A stretch of DNA of 64,000 nucleotides from Paenibacillus silviterrae (GTDB lineage Bacteria; Bacillota; Bacilli; Paenibacillales; NBRC-103111), in NCBI RefSeq assembly GCF_030167925.1, contig NZ_JASKUT010000001.1, positions 4,486,501 through 4,550,500 of the forward strand. The letters run 5' to 3'. Position 1 is the first letter of the stretch, and each line of letters opens with the position of its first letter. The notes under the pieces are model-generated. The model was not told the DNA's origin and searched no databases. It saw only the letters and a program-made list of their open reading frames with translations. Both the position numbers and the translations under genes were made by a program. Positions 25,840-33,851 of the stretch are shown here, one piece after another.

Positions 25840-27195
25840 ATGAGTAATACATTGCGTTTCGACTACAGCAAGGCCATCGGCTTTATCGGGCAGCATGAGG
25901 TGGACTACCTGTCAGAGCAGGTAAAGACGGCGCACGAGCAGCTTCATAATCAAACCGGTGCCGGGAACGACTATCTCGGCTGGATCGATCTGCCTGTGAA
26001 TTATGATAAAGAAGAGTTCGCCCGCATTCAGCAGGCAGCGAAGCAGATTCAATCCGACTCCGATGCGCTTGTCGTGATCGGGATCGGCGGCTCTTACCTG
26101 GGCGCTAGAGCGGCGATCGAGATGCTGTCGCACAGCTTCTACAATTTGCTGCCGAAGGAGCAGCGCAAGACGCCGGCGGTATATTTTGTCGGACAAAATA
26201 TCAGCTCCACTTACGTAACACACCTGCTTCAATTGCTTGAAGGCAAGGACATTTCGGTAAACGTCATCTCCAAGTCGGGGACGACGACGGAGCCGGCGAT
26301 TGCCTTCCGTATTTTCCGCGAGTATCTGGAGAAGAAGTACGGCAAGGAAGGCGCGCGCAAGCGCATTTATGCAACGACGGACCAAGCGAAGGGCGCACTT
26401 AAGAAGCTGGCGACCGAAGAGGGCTATGAGTCTTTCGTGATCCCGGACGATGTAGGCGGACGTTATTCCGTGCTGACAGCGGTAGGCTTACTGCCGATCG
26501 CTACCGCAGGAATCGATATCGAAGCGATGATGAAGGGTGCGGCGGATGCCCGCGAAGCATACTCCAACCCGAATCTGGCCGAGAACGAGGCTTATCAATA
26601 TGCTGCTGTGCGCAACGCCTTGTACCGCAAGGGCAAGACGGTTGAAATCCTCGTGAACTACGAGCCGTCCTTGCACTACGTTTCCGAATGGTGGAAGCAG
26701 CTTTACGGCGAGAGCGAAGGGAAGGACAACAAGGGGATTTACCCTGCTTCCGTGGACTTCTCGACGGATCTGCACTCGATGGGCCAGTTCGTACAGGAAG
26801 GCAACCGCATTCTGTTCGAAACGGTTATTCAGGTGGCTGAAGTGCCGGAGCATATTACGATCGGTACGGATCCGCAGGATCTGGACGGGCTGAACTTCCT
26901 CAGCGGCAAGACCATGGATTTTGTGAACAAGAAGGCGTTCGAGGGCACCATGCTGGCGCATACGGACGGAGGCGTTCCTAACCTCATCGTTACGCTGCCG
27001 GATATGTCTCCCTACACGTTCGGATATATGGTATACTTCTTTGAAAAGGCATGCGGCATCAGCGGCTACCTATTGGGTGTGAATCCGTTCGATCAGCCGG
27101 GTGTCGAGGCTTATAAGAAAAATATGTTCGCGCTGCTCGGCAAGCCGGGCTTCGAGAAGGAAAAGGCTGCGCTGGAGGCCAGATTGAACGACTAA
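25840..27195 (+). CDS. pgi: Glucose-6-phosphate isomerase
   Basis: A 451-residue enzyme of the shorter bacterial type, interconverting glucose 6-phosphate and fructose 6-phosphate. SIS-domain signatures are visible: VVIGIGGSYLGARAA near 77, SKSGTTTEPAIAFR near 147, DDVGGRYSVLTAVGLLPIA near 207, and a C-terminal GVNPFDQPGVEAYKKNM. The length is normal. AGGAGGAAACC precedes ATG 25840. A terminator follows the gene. It sits between the PilZ-dehydrogenase on the other strand and a YigZ-family gene, with no shared operon visible. Confidence 0.97.
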   Translation: MSNTLRFDYSKAIGFIGQHEVDYLSEQVKTAHEQLHNQTGAGNDYLGWIDLPVNYDKEEFARIQQAAKQIQSDSDALVVIGIGGSYLGARAAIEMLSHSFYNLLPKEQRKTPAVYFVGQNISSTYVTHLLQLLEGKDISVNVISKSGTTTEPAIAFRIFREYLEKKYGKEGARKRIYATTDQAKGALKKLATEEGYESFVIPDDVGGRYSVLTAVGLLPIATAGIDIEAMMKGAADAREAYSNPNLAENEAYQYAAVRNALYRKGKTVEILVNYEPSLHYVSEWWKQLYGESEGKDNKGIYPASVDFSTDLHSMGQFVQEGNRILFETVIQVAEVPEHITIGTDPQDLDGLNFLSGKTMDFVNKKAFEGTMLAHTDGGVPNLIVTLPDMSPYTFGYMVYFFEKACGISGYLLGVNPFDQPGVEAYKKNMFALLGKPGFEKEKAALEARLND

Positions 27196-27212
27196 TCCCG
27201 CGCCCTTCGATA

Positions 27213-27257
27213 AAGCGGTTCATCCCGGCCTTAAGGGGCGGGATGGCTGCTTTTTTT
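27213..27257 (+). terminator. Terminator after pgi
   Basis: A long stem (AAGCGGTTCATCCCG with CGGGATGGCTGCTT) with one bulge, followed by T7. Confidence 0.85.
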
Positions 27258-27274
27258 CAAAGGAAGGAGGCTGC

Positions 27275-27937
27275 TTGGCAAACATCATGCTGAACCAATA
27301 TAAGACGCTGAAGCAGTTCGGACAAGCGGAAATCGTGATCAAGAAATCACGGTTCATCGGCTATGCCAAGCCCGTGGAATCGGAGGAGGAGGCCGTAGCG
27401 TTCATCGAGGGGATCAAGAAGGAGCATTGGAACGCAACGCACAATTGCTCCGCTTATATGATCGGTGAACGGGATCAGATCCAGAAGGCCTCGGATGACG
27501 GTGAACCAAGCGGTACCGCAGGAAAGCCGATTCTGGAGGTTATTAAGAATCAGGGACTGAAGAATGTCGTTGTCGTGGTTACCCGATACTTCGGAGGCAT
27601 TATGCTGGGAGCGGGAGGCTTGATACGCGCCTATACGGATGGGGCCGTTATAGGGATTGCCGCGGCCGAGCCTGTGTACCGGGTGCTGCACCAGGAGGTG
27701 CAGGTCGAAATCGACTACACCTGGCACGGTAAGGTGGAGAATGAGCTGCGCAATCGCGGCATGCTGATCGCAGAGACTGCTTTTACCGATAAAGTCACGA
27801 TTCACTGCTTGCCGCTGGCAGCGGATGCCGAACGATTCACGGCCTGGATGACGGATGTAACGCAAGGGCAAGGAACGATTATTTCAGGAGATGCACGCTA
27901 TATAGAACATGCCGAGCCCCCGATGCAGCTCACGTGA
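27275..27937 (+). CDS. YigZ/IMPACT-family protein
   Basis: A 220-residue member of the IMPACT/YigZ (YvyE in B. subtilis) family. The N-terminal half carries EIVIKKSRFIGYA, WNATHNCSAY, SDDGEPSGTAGKPILEV and VTRYFGGIMLGAGGLIRAY, the family's core. A C-terminal DUF1949-like ferredoxin-fold domain follows. Eukaryotic IMPACT regulates translation under stress; the bacterial role is unclear. The start is TTG 27275 with GGAGG four bases upstream; ATG 27287 would match the usual N-terminus but sits too far from that site. It follows pgi's terminator. Confidence 0.85.
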   Translation: MANIMLNQYKTLKQFGQAEIVIKKSRFIGYAKPVESEEEAVAFIEGIKKEHWNATHNCSAYMIGERDQIQKASDDGEPSGTAGKPILEVIKNQGLKNVVVVVTRYFGGIMLGAGGLIRAYTDGAVIGIAAAEPVYRVLHQEVQVEIDYTWHGKVENELRNRGMLIAETAFTDKVTIHCLPLAADAERFTAWMTDVTQGQGTIISGDARYIEHAEPPMQLT

Positions 27938-28046
27938 CGGAAGAGAGCAGTTCACTGCATTCACCGTCATACACCCGGAATGGGGCCGGCAGCTTTGTAA
28001 ATATCAGGATGTCACTACATGGGGAATGTAAGGGGGAGCTGGAGAG

Positions 28047-28643
28047 GTGGCAAGAAAAGCGGTTGCACAGGAGCTGAGCAGGGAGCGGATTTTGGATGAG
28101 GCGAGGCTTTTATTCGTAGAGCACGGGTATCACGCTTTAACGATGCGCAGCATCGCCAAGTCTATGGGCTACAGCCATGGAGCGTTGTATTATCATTTTC
28201 GGGAAAAAGCGGAGCTGTTCTACGCGCTGGTAACGGACGACTTTAAGCTGCTGCTGGAGCGGCAAAGGGAAATGCTGAGCCGTACGCGCCTTGGCGACCT
28301 GGGGCAGCTGGAGAAGCTGATGCTTGAGTTTATCCGCTTCGGGCTGGAAAATCCGAACCATTACGAAATCATGTTCATGATCAAGGACCCGGAATTGCAG
28401 CGGTACTCGAGGACGGAACAGGCACAATGCCTGGAGCTGTTCGCTACGGTCGTCCGGTCGGTGATCGCTCGACAGCCGAAGAACGAGCAGAAGATGTACA
28501 GCATGCCATGGAGCCTGTTTATGTCAATGCACGGATTCATCTCTTATAATATTCATTATAACCAAACCTTCGATGACGTGAAGAAGCTCGCGGAATCGCA
28601 TGTGAAGTATTTATGTGAAGGGCTAAAGGAGCAAGCCGGATAA
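28047..28643 (+). CDS. TetR/AcrR-family transcriptional regulator
   Basis: A 198-residue regulator. The N-terminal TetR helix-turn-helix is clear (RILDEARLLFVEHGYHALT, SIAKSMGYSHGALYYHF), and the C-terminal ligand-binding part resembles the WHG-type TetR_C_33 group. The start is GTG 28047, about 9 bases after GGGGGAG. No obvious divergent target gene exists: the next gene downstream is convergent, and the upstream YigZ gene reads in the same direction. Its own promoter is the only safe guess for a target. Ligand unknown. Confidence 0.88.
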   Translation: MARKAVAQELSRERILDEARLLFVEHGYHALTMRSIAKSMGYSHGALYYHFREKAELFYALVTDDFKLLLERQREMLSRTRLGDLGQLEKLMLEFIRFGLENPNHYEIMFMIKDPELQRYSRTEQAQCLELFATVVRSVIARQPKNEQKMYSMPWSLFMSMHGFISYNIHYNQTFDDVKKLAESHVKYLCEGLKEQAG

Positions 28644-28644
28644 C

Positions 28645-28672
28645 AACCGCTTGGGTGAGAGCCGTTTTTTTT
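28645..28672 (+). terminator. Terminator after TetR gene
   Basis: AACCGCT and AGCCGTT pair with one mismatch, followed by T8. Confidence 0.55.
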
Positions 28673-28737
28673 GCTCCTCTCGCTTTATTGCATTGACGCA
28701 TGACCGCTGTTAGGCTTCACTGCTTTTGGCTAATGGT

Positions 28738-29142
28738 CTATTCGGACTTCAATAGCCGAACCAGGCAGGTGCGCTCCCGCGGCCCGTCAAATTCGCAGAA
28801 GTAAATTCCTTGCCAGCGGCCGAGCAGCAGCCGGGAGCCGGCGATCAGCACGGTTTGTGAGCTGCCCACGGTCATCGCCTTGAGATGGGAAGCGGTATTG
28901 CCTTCGGCATGCCGGTATTTCGGGTGCTCCCAGGGGTATACCTCATCGAGCCGCATCAGGACATCATGCTTCACATCCGGATCGGCATTTTCTTGAATCG
29001 TGATGCCTGCGGTCGTATGCGGACAATAGATAACGGCGATGCCCTCCTCAATGTTCTCTTGCTTAAGCAAGTCGTGAATCTGGCGGGTGATCTCGATCAT
29101 TTCGTCCCGCCTAGTCGTCTTGATGTGAAGCGTATGGATCAT
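28738..29142 (-). CDS. YjbQ/UPF0047-family protein
   Basis: A 134-residue protein of the YjbQ (UPF0047) family. It has the beta-rich core with GIAVIYCPHTTAGITIQENADPD near 40 (given in part: YCPHTTAGI and ENADPDV), HRHAEGN-like KYRHAEGNTASHLK, and GRWQGIYFCEFDGPR. Some members show weak thiamine-phosphate synthase activity, but the real role is unsettled. Length is normal. It is convergent with the TetR gene and divergent from the DUF1128 gene. GGAGG lies before ATG 29142. Confidence 0.85.
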   Translation of the reverse strand: MIHTLHIKTTRRDEMIEITRQIHDLLKQENIEEGIAVIYCPHTTAGITIQENADPDVKHDVLMRLDEVYPWEHPKYRHAEGNTASHLKAMTVGSSQTVLIAGSRLLLGRWQGIYFCEFDGPRERTCLVRLLKSE

Positions 29143-29266
29143 GGCTGGATTCCCTCCTTAGGAAGCTTATGTAGCGATTGGGAACATTATATTACAGGAA
29201 GCGCCCGTACTCCAAACGTGGTACAATAGAATCTTGATGGATGAGACGAGGAAGGTGGAATTCCCC

Positions 29267-29488
29267 ATGGATTTAACGCAGAACACAATGGAAAATACAG
29301 AGTTTATGATCGAGGAAATCAAAAAGAGACTTCGCATGGCGACAGGGGCTGCCCTGAAGGCTGCTGCGCTTGGGGATGAGCAATACGAGGACCTGAGGGA
29401 CATCTATGACATGGTGTGCAGCAAGAATCAGTTCAGCATCAGTGAGATTGAGGCGATCACCAGCGAGCTCGGTAGACTGCGCAAATAG
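29267..29488 (+). CDS. DUF1128/UPF0435 (YfkK-type) protein
   Basis: A 73-residue cytosolic protein matching the UPF0435 (DUF1128, YfkK in B. subtilis) family: NTEFMIEEIKKRLRMATG, then LRDIYDMVCSKNQFSISEIE and a helical end ELGRLRK. The function is unknown. ATG 29267 follows AGGTGG by 8 bases; an earlier ATG at 29234 would add 11 residues with no ribosome site. It begins just after a short divergent region shared with the YjbQ-type gene. Confidence 0.8.
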   Translation: MDLTQNTMENTEFMIEEIKKRLRMATGAALKAAALGDEQYEDLRDIYDMVCSKNQFSISEIEAITSELGRLRK

Positions 29489-29615
29489 GTACACACATCC
29501 ATTGTCGGGGCCTATGGACTACTATACAAGCAACATAGCTGCCGTTTCCGTATGATATAGCGTTACACAACCATTCCAAGGGCGATGCCCGGTGCGAATA
29601 GGGAGGTGCACGCAT

Positions 29616-29918
29616 ATGCAGAAAGCGGTTCGCAAGAAGGACGTAAAGAAACTTGTTGGCAAGCACATCTATGCTGTACGTAAGGACGGCTCCGTTGTAG
29701 AAGGAAAGCTGGTTCGCGTCAGCGGCGGGAAGCTGTTTGTAGCCCAGCGCAAGGGGAAACAAGCTAAGACCTCGGCCATTGCCCCTTTAGTGTTGTTTGA
29801 CCTGTTGGCCATCGGCACAGCGCCGTACGCTTACGGAGGCTATGGTTATGGCGGTTATGGGTATCCGTATGGGGCCGGTTATGGTTTTGGGGCTCCATAT
29901 GGAGGATTTTTCTGGTAA
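29616..29918 (+). CDS. Small protein with beta-barrel-like head and Gly/Tyr-rich tail
   Basis: A 100-residue protein that I do not recognise. Residues 8-55 (KKLVGKHIYAVRKDGSVVEG, then KLVRVSGGKLFVAQ) have alternating strands like an SH3 or Sm barrel and are very basic. A short hydrophobic stretch (APLVLFDLLAIG) follows, and the last 32 residues are a run of Gly and Tyr (YGGYGYGGYGYPYGAGYG in part). Such tails occur in spore-coat and surface proteins, so a spore role is possible but only inferred. ATG 29616 follows GGGAGGTG by 7 bases. A terminator lies downstream. Confidence 0.7.
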   Translation: MQKAVRKKDVKKLVGKHIYAVRKDGSVVEGKLVRVSGGKLFVAQRKGKQAKTSAIAPLVLFDLLAIGTAPYAYGGYGYGGYGYPYGAGYGFGAPYGGFFW

Positions 29919-29942
29919 TTGGATGTAGCAGGGTCATGCAAG

Positions 29943-29976
29943 GGTCTCTGCCTTCTGCGGAAGGTGGAGGCCTTTT
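29943..29976 (+). terminator. Terminator after Gly/Tyr-rich gene
   Basis: GGTCTCTGCCTTC pairs with GAAGGTGGAGGCC across TGCG, followed by T5. Confidence 0.75.
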
Positions 29977-29983
29977 TCGCGCG

Positions 29984-30013
29984 AAAAAAAAGACGGAACC
30001 CACCGTTCCGCCT
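29984..30013 (-). terminator. Terminator of the minus-strand Gln-rich gene
   Basis: On the minus strand GGCGGAAC and GTTCCGTC are followed by T8. Confidence 0.75.
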
Positions 30014-30025
30014 CTGTTCAGGCAA

Positions 30026-30190
30026 TTAGCTCAATGTGTTGTTTTCCTCTTGAGCCTCATTCGTTTGATTCGCACCTTGCTGAAGCTGGGAGGCGAGGGC
30101 TTGTACCTGCTGCTGATCCTGCTCGCTCTCTGCATTGGCTTGCGCCGCGTTCAATCCGTGCTGCACAGTGTTTTGTTGGTTTTCCGCCAT
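30026..30190 (-). CDS. Small Gln/Asn-rich protein, possibly spore-associated
   Basis: A 54-residue protein, very rich in Gln, Asn, Glu and Ala and without any hydrophobic core (start MAENQQNTVQHGLNAAQ, end EENNTLS). It resembles gamma-type small acid-soluble spore proteins in composition, but the EFATE-type repeats are absent and I cannot assign it. The ribosome site is excellent (GGAGGTGAT, 6 bases before ATG 30190), and a terminator follows, so it is very probably expressed. It stands alone between a Gly/Tyr-rich gene and a cytochrome c gene. Confidence 0.65.
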   Translation of the reverse strand: MAENQQNTVQHGLNAAQANAESEQDQQQVQALASQLQQGANQTNEAQEENNTLS

Positions 30191-30260
30191 CAGTATCACC
30201 TCCTCATGACTCTTAAAGTATTCCACAGGATTCCCCGGAAATATCCGTCTGTAAAGCGAA

Positions 30261-30641
30261 TTATTTCTTCGTCAGCAGCCAATCCGTTAACGCGTTGATT
30301 TCCTGATCCTTTAGCTTCCCCTTAAAAGCGGGCATCCCATTGCCGCCATTCGTAATGCGTCCCGAGATTTCTTCTCTGGACCTCCGAGCGCCTACCTGCT
30401 GAAGATTCGAATTACCGCCCATGCGTCCTTCCAGGTTATCCCCGTGACAGCCCACACAGTTGGCCTTGAAAATAGCCTGCGCATCCGCAGCTGTTGCTGT
30501 ACCACCGGCCGCTGTACCTCCTCCGGCTGTGCCTCCGCCTGCTGTATTGCCGGCTGGGTTGTTCGTTTTGTTGCCGCCGCATGCCGTCAGCTGGGTAAGC
30601 ACCAGCACCGTGCACAGGATCGTAGTCCATTTGTTCATCAT
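30261..30641 (-). CDS. Cytochrome c lipoprotein (CccB-like)
   Basis: A 126-residue membrane-anchored electron carrier. The lipobox is LTAC (LTQLTAC), followed by a Gly/Thr/Ala spacer of about 30 residues and a cytochrome c domain with the haem site CVGCH and an axial methionine in NGMPAF. It resembles the small c-550/c-551 lipoproteins of Bacilli that donate electrons to terminal oxidases. ATG 30641 or 30638 are both possible after AAGGAAGGG; the GTG at 30647 is too close. The heme is added outside the membrane. Confidence 0.88.
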   Translation of the reverse strand: MMNKWTTILCTVLVLTQLTACGGNKTNNPAGNTAGGGTAGGGTAAGGTATAADAQAIFKANCVGCHGDNLEGRMGGNSNLQQVGARRSREEISGRITNGGNGMPAFKGKLKDQEINALTDWLLTKK

Positions 30642-30752
30642 GAGCACCCTTCCTTTGGATATATCGTGGCTAGCTACTCTTTACAGGATACACAACCACT
30701 TTAAGGTTATCCGGGTGCCCGGGTGGAAAATAAAACCAAATGGGGGTGGGCT

Positions 30753-31301
30753 TTATGTCTTCCAGATGCGTTCGATGAAAGGCAAGCCGGTTCGGCTCGA
30801 AAAGGTAAGCCGGTATACATCGGGGTTCGTGAGAGCTTCCCATTCCTTGAAGCCAAACCGGTCGTCATAATACCTCAAGAGAAGGGAAATCAGATTGCCG
30901 TGAGAGACAAGCACGCAGTGGGTGAAGCCGCCCTGAAGAACATCTTTGACGACTGATACCGCTCTGTTCATCGCATCACGGCTGGATTCGCCGCCTTCGT
31001 AGACGCGTTCCAAATCATCGTAGGTCAAGCGAAGCATTTCACGCCACTGCGGGTGACTGCTGCCGGCCAAGACACGTTCCATCAATCGTTTGTCCGTATA
31101 CACGGGGAGACGGAGCCGTGCGGCTAACGGTTGAATGGTTTGACGAGCTCTTAAGTACGGGCTGGAGAGGATGTGATCGACTGGTGTATTCAATAATAAA
31201 TCGGCCAGCTGCAGTGCTTGGAGCTGCCCCTTCTCAGTGAGTACCGCTTCGGGCGCTTGCCCTTCGGCTTGGCCGTGTCGTATGAGATAAATATAGTTCA
31301 T
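30753..31301 (-). CDS. Histidine phosphatase (phosphoglycerate mutase-like)
   Basis: A 182-residue protein of the histidine phosphatase superfamily. The RHG motif (LIRHGQAEG) opens the chain, the second arginine and His lie in YLRARQT and in CVLVSHGN, and the family's size is typical. Substrate is unknown; the PhoE, GpmB and adenosylcobalamin phosphatase types all look similar at this length. ATG 31301 overlaps the DinB-type gene stop (ATGA), so both are one transcription unit. Confidence 0.85.
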   Translation of the reverse strand: MNYIYLIRHGQAEGQAPEAVLTEKGQLQALQLADLLLNTPVDHILSSPYLRARQTIQPLAARLRLPVYTDKRLMERVLAGSSHPQWREMLRLTYDDLERVYEGGESSRDAMNRAVSVVKDVLQGGFTHCVLVSHGNLISLLLRYYDDRFGFKEWEALTNPDVYRLTFSSRTGLPFIERIWKT

Positions 31302-31759
31302 GGGCGCCGCTTCCCAAGGAATGTATTGATTTGATTACGATGATGCTCATCGTGCTCTGTAAAGATGAGGATAAAGCTCTCATAAGTATAAGGCTGCCCA
31401 TCTACGGTAAAGTGTGTGATCTCATCGTATTGGACGGCCAGGGCGTCCGTAAGCTGCTTACGCGCGTGAGTCACGTCATCGATCAGCTTGTCAAGTGTAG
31501 AGTAATCCTGCGCTAAGACAGCGGCTCTTTGGTTATGCTGTTCGATATCTATGAAGGATAACTTGGCGTCGCTCGCTACATGGGGAAGCATCTCCTCGAG
31601 CAGATTCCTGTCCCAGTTCATGATGTGGGTCAGAATCTCACGAGGGGACCATTTGCCTGCTGCTATGGGGTCGCGCCATTGGCCGGCGGCGGTTTCCTTG
31701 AGCCTTTTCGCCCAAGGGATGAAGTCATAGAGCTGCTGTATAAGATGATGAGTAGTCAT
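31298..31759 (-). CDS. DinB-superfamily protein
   Basis: A 153-residue helical-bundle protein of the DinB/DUF664 group, often with a metal site made by three histidines; here HHLIQQLYDF at the start, SPREILTHIMNWDRN near 48, and HDEHHRNQINTFL near the end. These proteins act as thiol transferases or are uncharacterised. ATG 31759 has GAGAGGAG 8 bases upstream; longer versions run into the MFS gene. It is coupled by overlap to the phosphatase. Confidence 0.85.
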   Translation of the reverse strand: MTTHHLIQQLYDFIPWAKRLKETAAGQWRDPIAAGKWSPREILTHIMNWDRNLLEEMLPHVASDAKLSFIDIEQHNQRAAVLAQDYSTLDKLIDDVTHARKQLTDALAVQYDEITHFTVDGQPYTYESFILIFTEHDEHHRNQINTFLGKRRP

Positions 31760-31800
31760 TGGTAGGCTCCTCTCATAATAAGGGTTCATGGGGTTCAGCG

Positions 31801-32955
31801 TTAGGGCCCGAGTACAGAGCGCTTCTCCGATAATTTTTGTCTGGCAAGGGCTGTAAACACGACTGCCGAAACCGCAACTGACGCTGCACAAACGATGAAC
31901 AAGGCGGCGTATCCGGTGTATTGGGAAACCCAGCCCAGCAAGATGGCACCGAGTCCGATCCCAAGATCGAATGCTGTCAGGAACGATGCGTTGGCCACGC
32001 CCTTCTTATCCTGGGGAGCCAAACGGAGATTCGCCGCTTGAAGAGCCGGCTGTGCGGAGCCCATACCGATACCGAACAGTACGGCGGAGACCAGAAGCCC
32101 ACCCAGCCCGCTAGAGAAGCTCAATACAAGCAAGGAAGAGACGGTAACCGCAAGGGCTGGGACAATGATATAGGCTTCACCGAGCCGATCGGACAGCTTG
32201 CCCGCGAAGGGTCTTGTGAGCGTAAGCGCCACGGCGTAGACCAGAAAGAAGGTACCGGGATTGACCTGAATCGAATCTGCGAACAGCGGAAGGAAGGTCG
32301 TGATCCCGCCGTAAGCGATCGTCAGGAAAAAAAGCGACGTTGTGACAGGCAATACGGATTTTTCGAATAGTACAATACGCCGGATCTCGGTTTGCGGTTG
32401 AGCAGGGAGTTTCGTTGTAAATACAAGCAATAGGGCTACTACAGATAGACCGGCCGCCAAAATAAAAAGGCTGTGGAACGATCCCTTCTGTACAACCCAT
32501 ATGCCAAGCATCGGGCCGATGGCCATCGCGATGGTCATCGCCATGCCGAACCATCCCATACCTTCCCCGCGACGGGCTATAGGAATAATATCGGTAACCG
32601 AAGTGCTGACGGCTGTGGTAGAGAAAGCCCAGCTTGCGCCGTGAAGCACCCGCAAGGCAAGAAGGAGGGCAATGCCGCCGATCCAGTTATATAAATACAT
32701 CGAGAGGACAAAGAAGACCAGTCCCCAGACCATGAACGGCCGTCTGCCATACCGGTCCAGCAAGCCCCCGACAACAGGGCGAAAGATGACCGCAGTCAGA
32801 GTGAAGGCTCCTGCAGCCAGACCGACCTGAGATTCGTTGCCGCCCAGCTCTTTAATAAAGAGCGGCATCGTGGGCAGCAGCAAATAAAAGCCGGTGAATA
32901 AGACAAGCATGCCTAACGTCATCTGAACAAAGGATTTCGTCCATAATCGTTCCAT
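31801..32955 (-). CDS. Major facilitator superfamily transporter
   Basis: A 384-residue membrane protein with about 12 transmembrane segments. MFS signatures include the loop between TM2 and TM3 (GGLLDRYGRRPFMVWG) and the repeat at GKLSDRLGEAYIIV. The substrate is unknown; closest types are drug or sugar efflux permeases (YwoG/YfkF-like). ATG 32955 has GGAGGTGT 8 bases upstream. It ends 42 bases before the DinB-type gene start and may be transcribed with it. Confidence 0.9.
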   Translation of the reverse strand: MERLWTKSFVQMTLGMLVLFTGFYLLLPTMPLFIKELGGNESQVGLAAGAFTLTAVIFRPVVGGLLDRYGRRPFMVWGLVFFVLSMYLYNWIGGIALLLALRVLHGASWAFSTTAVSTSVTDIIPIARRGEGMGWFGMAMTIAMAIGPMLGIWVVQKGSFHSLFILAAGLSVVALLLVFTTKLPAQPQTEIRRIVLFEKSVLPVTTSLFFLTIAYGGITTFLPLFADSIQVNPGTFFLVYAVALTLTRPFAGKLSDRLGEAYIIVPALAVTVSSLLVLSFSSGLGGLLVSAVLFGIGMGSAQPALQAANLRLAPQDKKGVANASFLTAFDLGIGLGAILLGWVSQYTGYAALFIVCAASVAVSAVVFTALARQKLSEKRSVLGP

Positions 32956-33199
32956 ACGCTTACACCTCCATGGGCTGTCTGAAATGCTTCTTACTCTTCC
33001 TTGTTTCGAATGCGGTCGAATTCCGATTCCCAAATAAAACTACCTACAAACCATCGGTTTATGGGTGTACGAAAGTATATGTATTTGGATCTTTCACTGG
33101 AATATTGCTCGGACCTGCACGGACCTATCCGAAGAAGCCGGGAAGAGGGAACCCGAGAGGGAAACTTGGATCCACCGGATGCGTCAGGGGATCACTTTG

Positions 33200-33631
33200 T
33201 CAGCTTAGCTGCCTTCTGGCTAACGCGGCTCTTCTGATGCTTTCTTTGGTCCACGGAGGAGCCGTGGGATGGTTCATGATCTCCTCGCTGGTCATCCAGT
33301 GGACGGCTTCCACCTCATCGGGACTCTTGCAGTGGGCTGTACCTTGGTTGTACTCGCAGAGGAAGACCACATTGATTACGCTAGATCCATCGTCCGTCAC
33401 GAATGAGGAGCTATACACGAAAGTAACTGTATCCTTGATTTCAATGCCGACCTCTTCAGACAGCTCTCGTTTTATCGTTCGCTCCAGGATGTCAGCCGAA
33501 TTTCCTTCGGCATCTACCTTTCCTCCTGCCAGTGACAGAGTCCCCCCTGCGTGTTCTTCTTTCATGCTTCGTGTAATCACGAGCCATTGATCGTTCCGGC
33601 AGACGGCGCCTTCCACGTTTACGATGAACAT
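33200..33631 (-). CDS. Nudix hydrolase
   Basis: A 143-residue Nudix enzyme cleaving nucleoside diphosphates linked to another group. The box is GGKVDAEGN ... RELSEEVG near 36-60, slightly longer between its first Glu and the REL segment than the usual spacing. The rest shows FIVNVEGAVCRNDQWLV at the start. The substrate is not clear. The upstream flank carries no strong terminator. It is divergent from the SLH gene downstream on the plus strand. Confidence 0.85.
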   Translation of the reverse strand: MFIVNVEGAVCRNDQWLVITRSMKEEHAGGTLSLAGGKVDAEGNSADILERTIKRELSEEVGIEIKDTVTFVYSSSFVTDDGSSVINVVFLCEYNQGTAHCKSPDEVEAVHWMTSEEIMNHPTAPPWTKESIRRAALARRQLS

Positions 33632-33851
33632 GATGGATTTTTGGCCTCCATTCCAAGTAGAAAGTCATCCATTTTATGGTACCTTAAATATGCATTCATG
33701 GGAAGCGGGTGTATGGTGGCAAAGACTCGTTCTTCCATATTATTAATGCAGCTGCAGCCTTTATCTGATACAATAGTCCTACTGGGATTTTGTCGAATTT
33801 TGAACTGAGTGCTTCACATCCTGACACCACAGAAAAAGGAGTTTGTCATCT

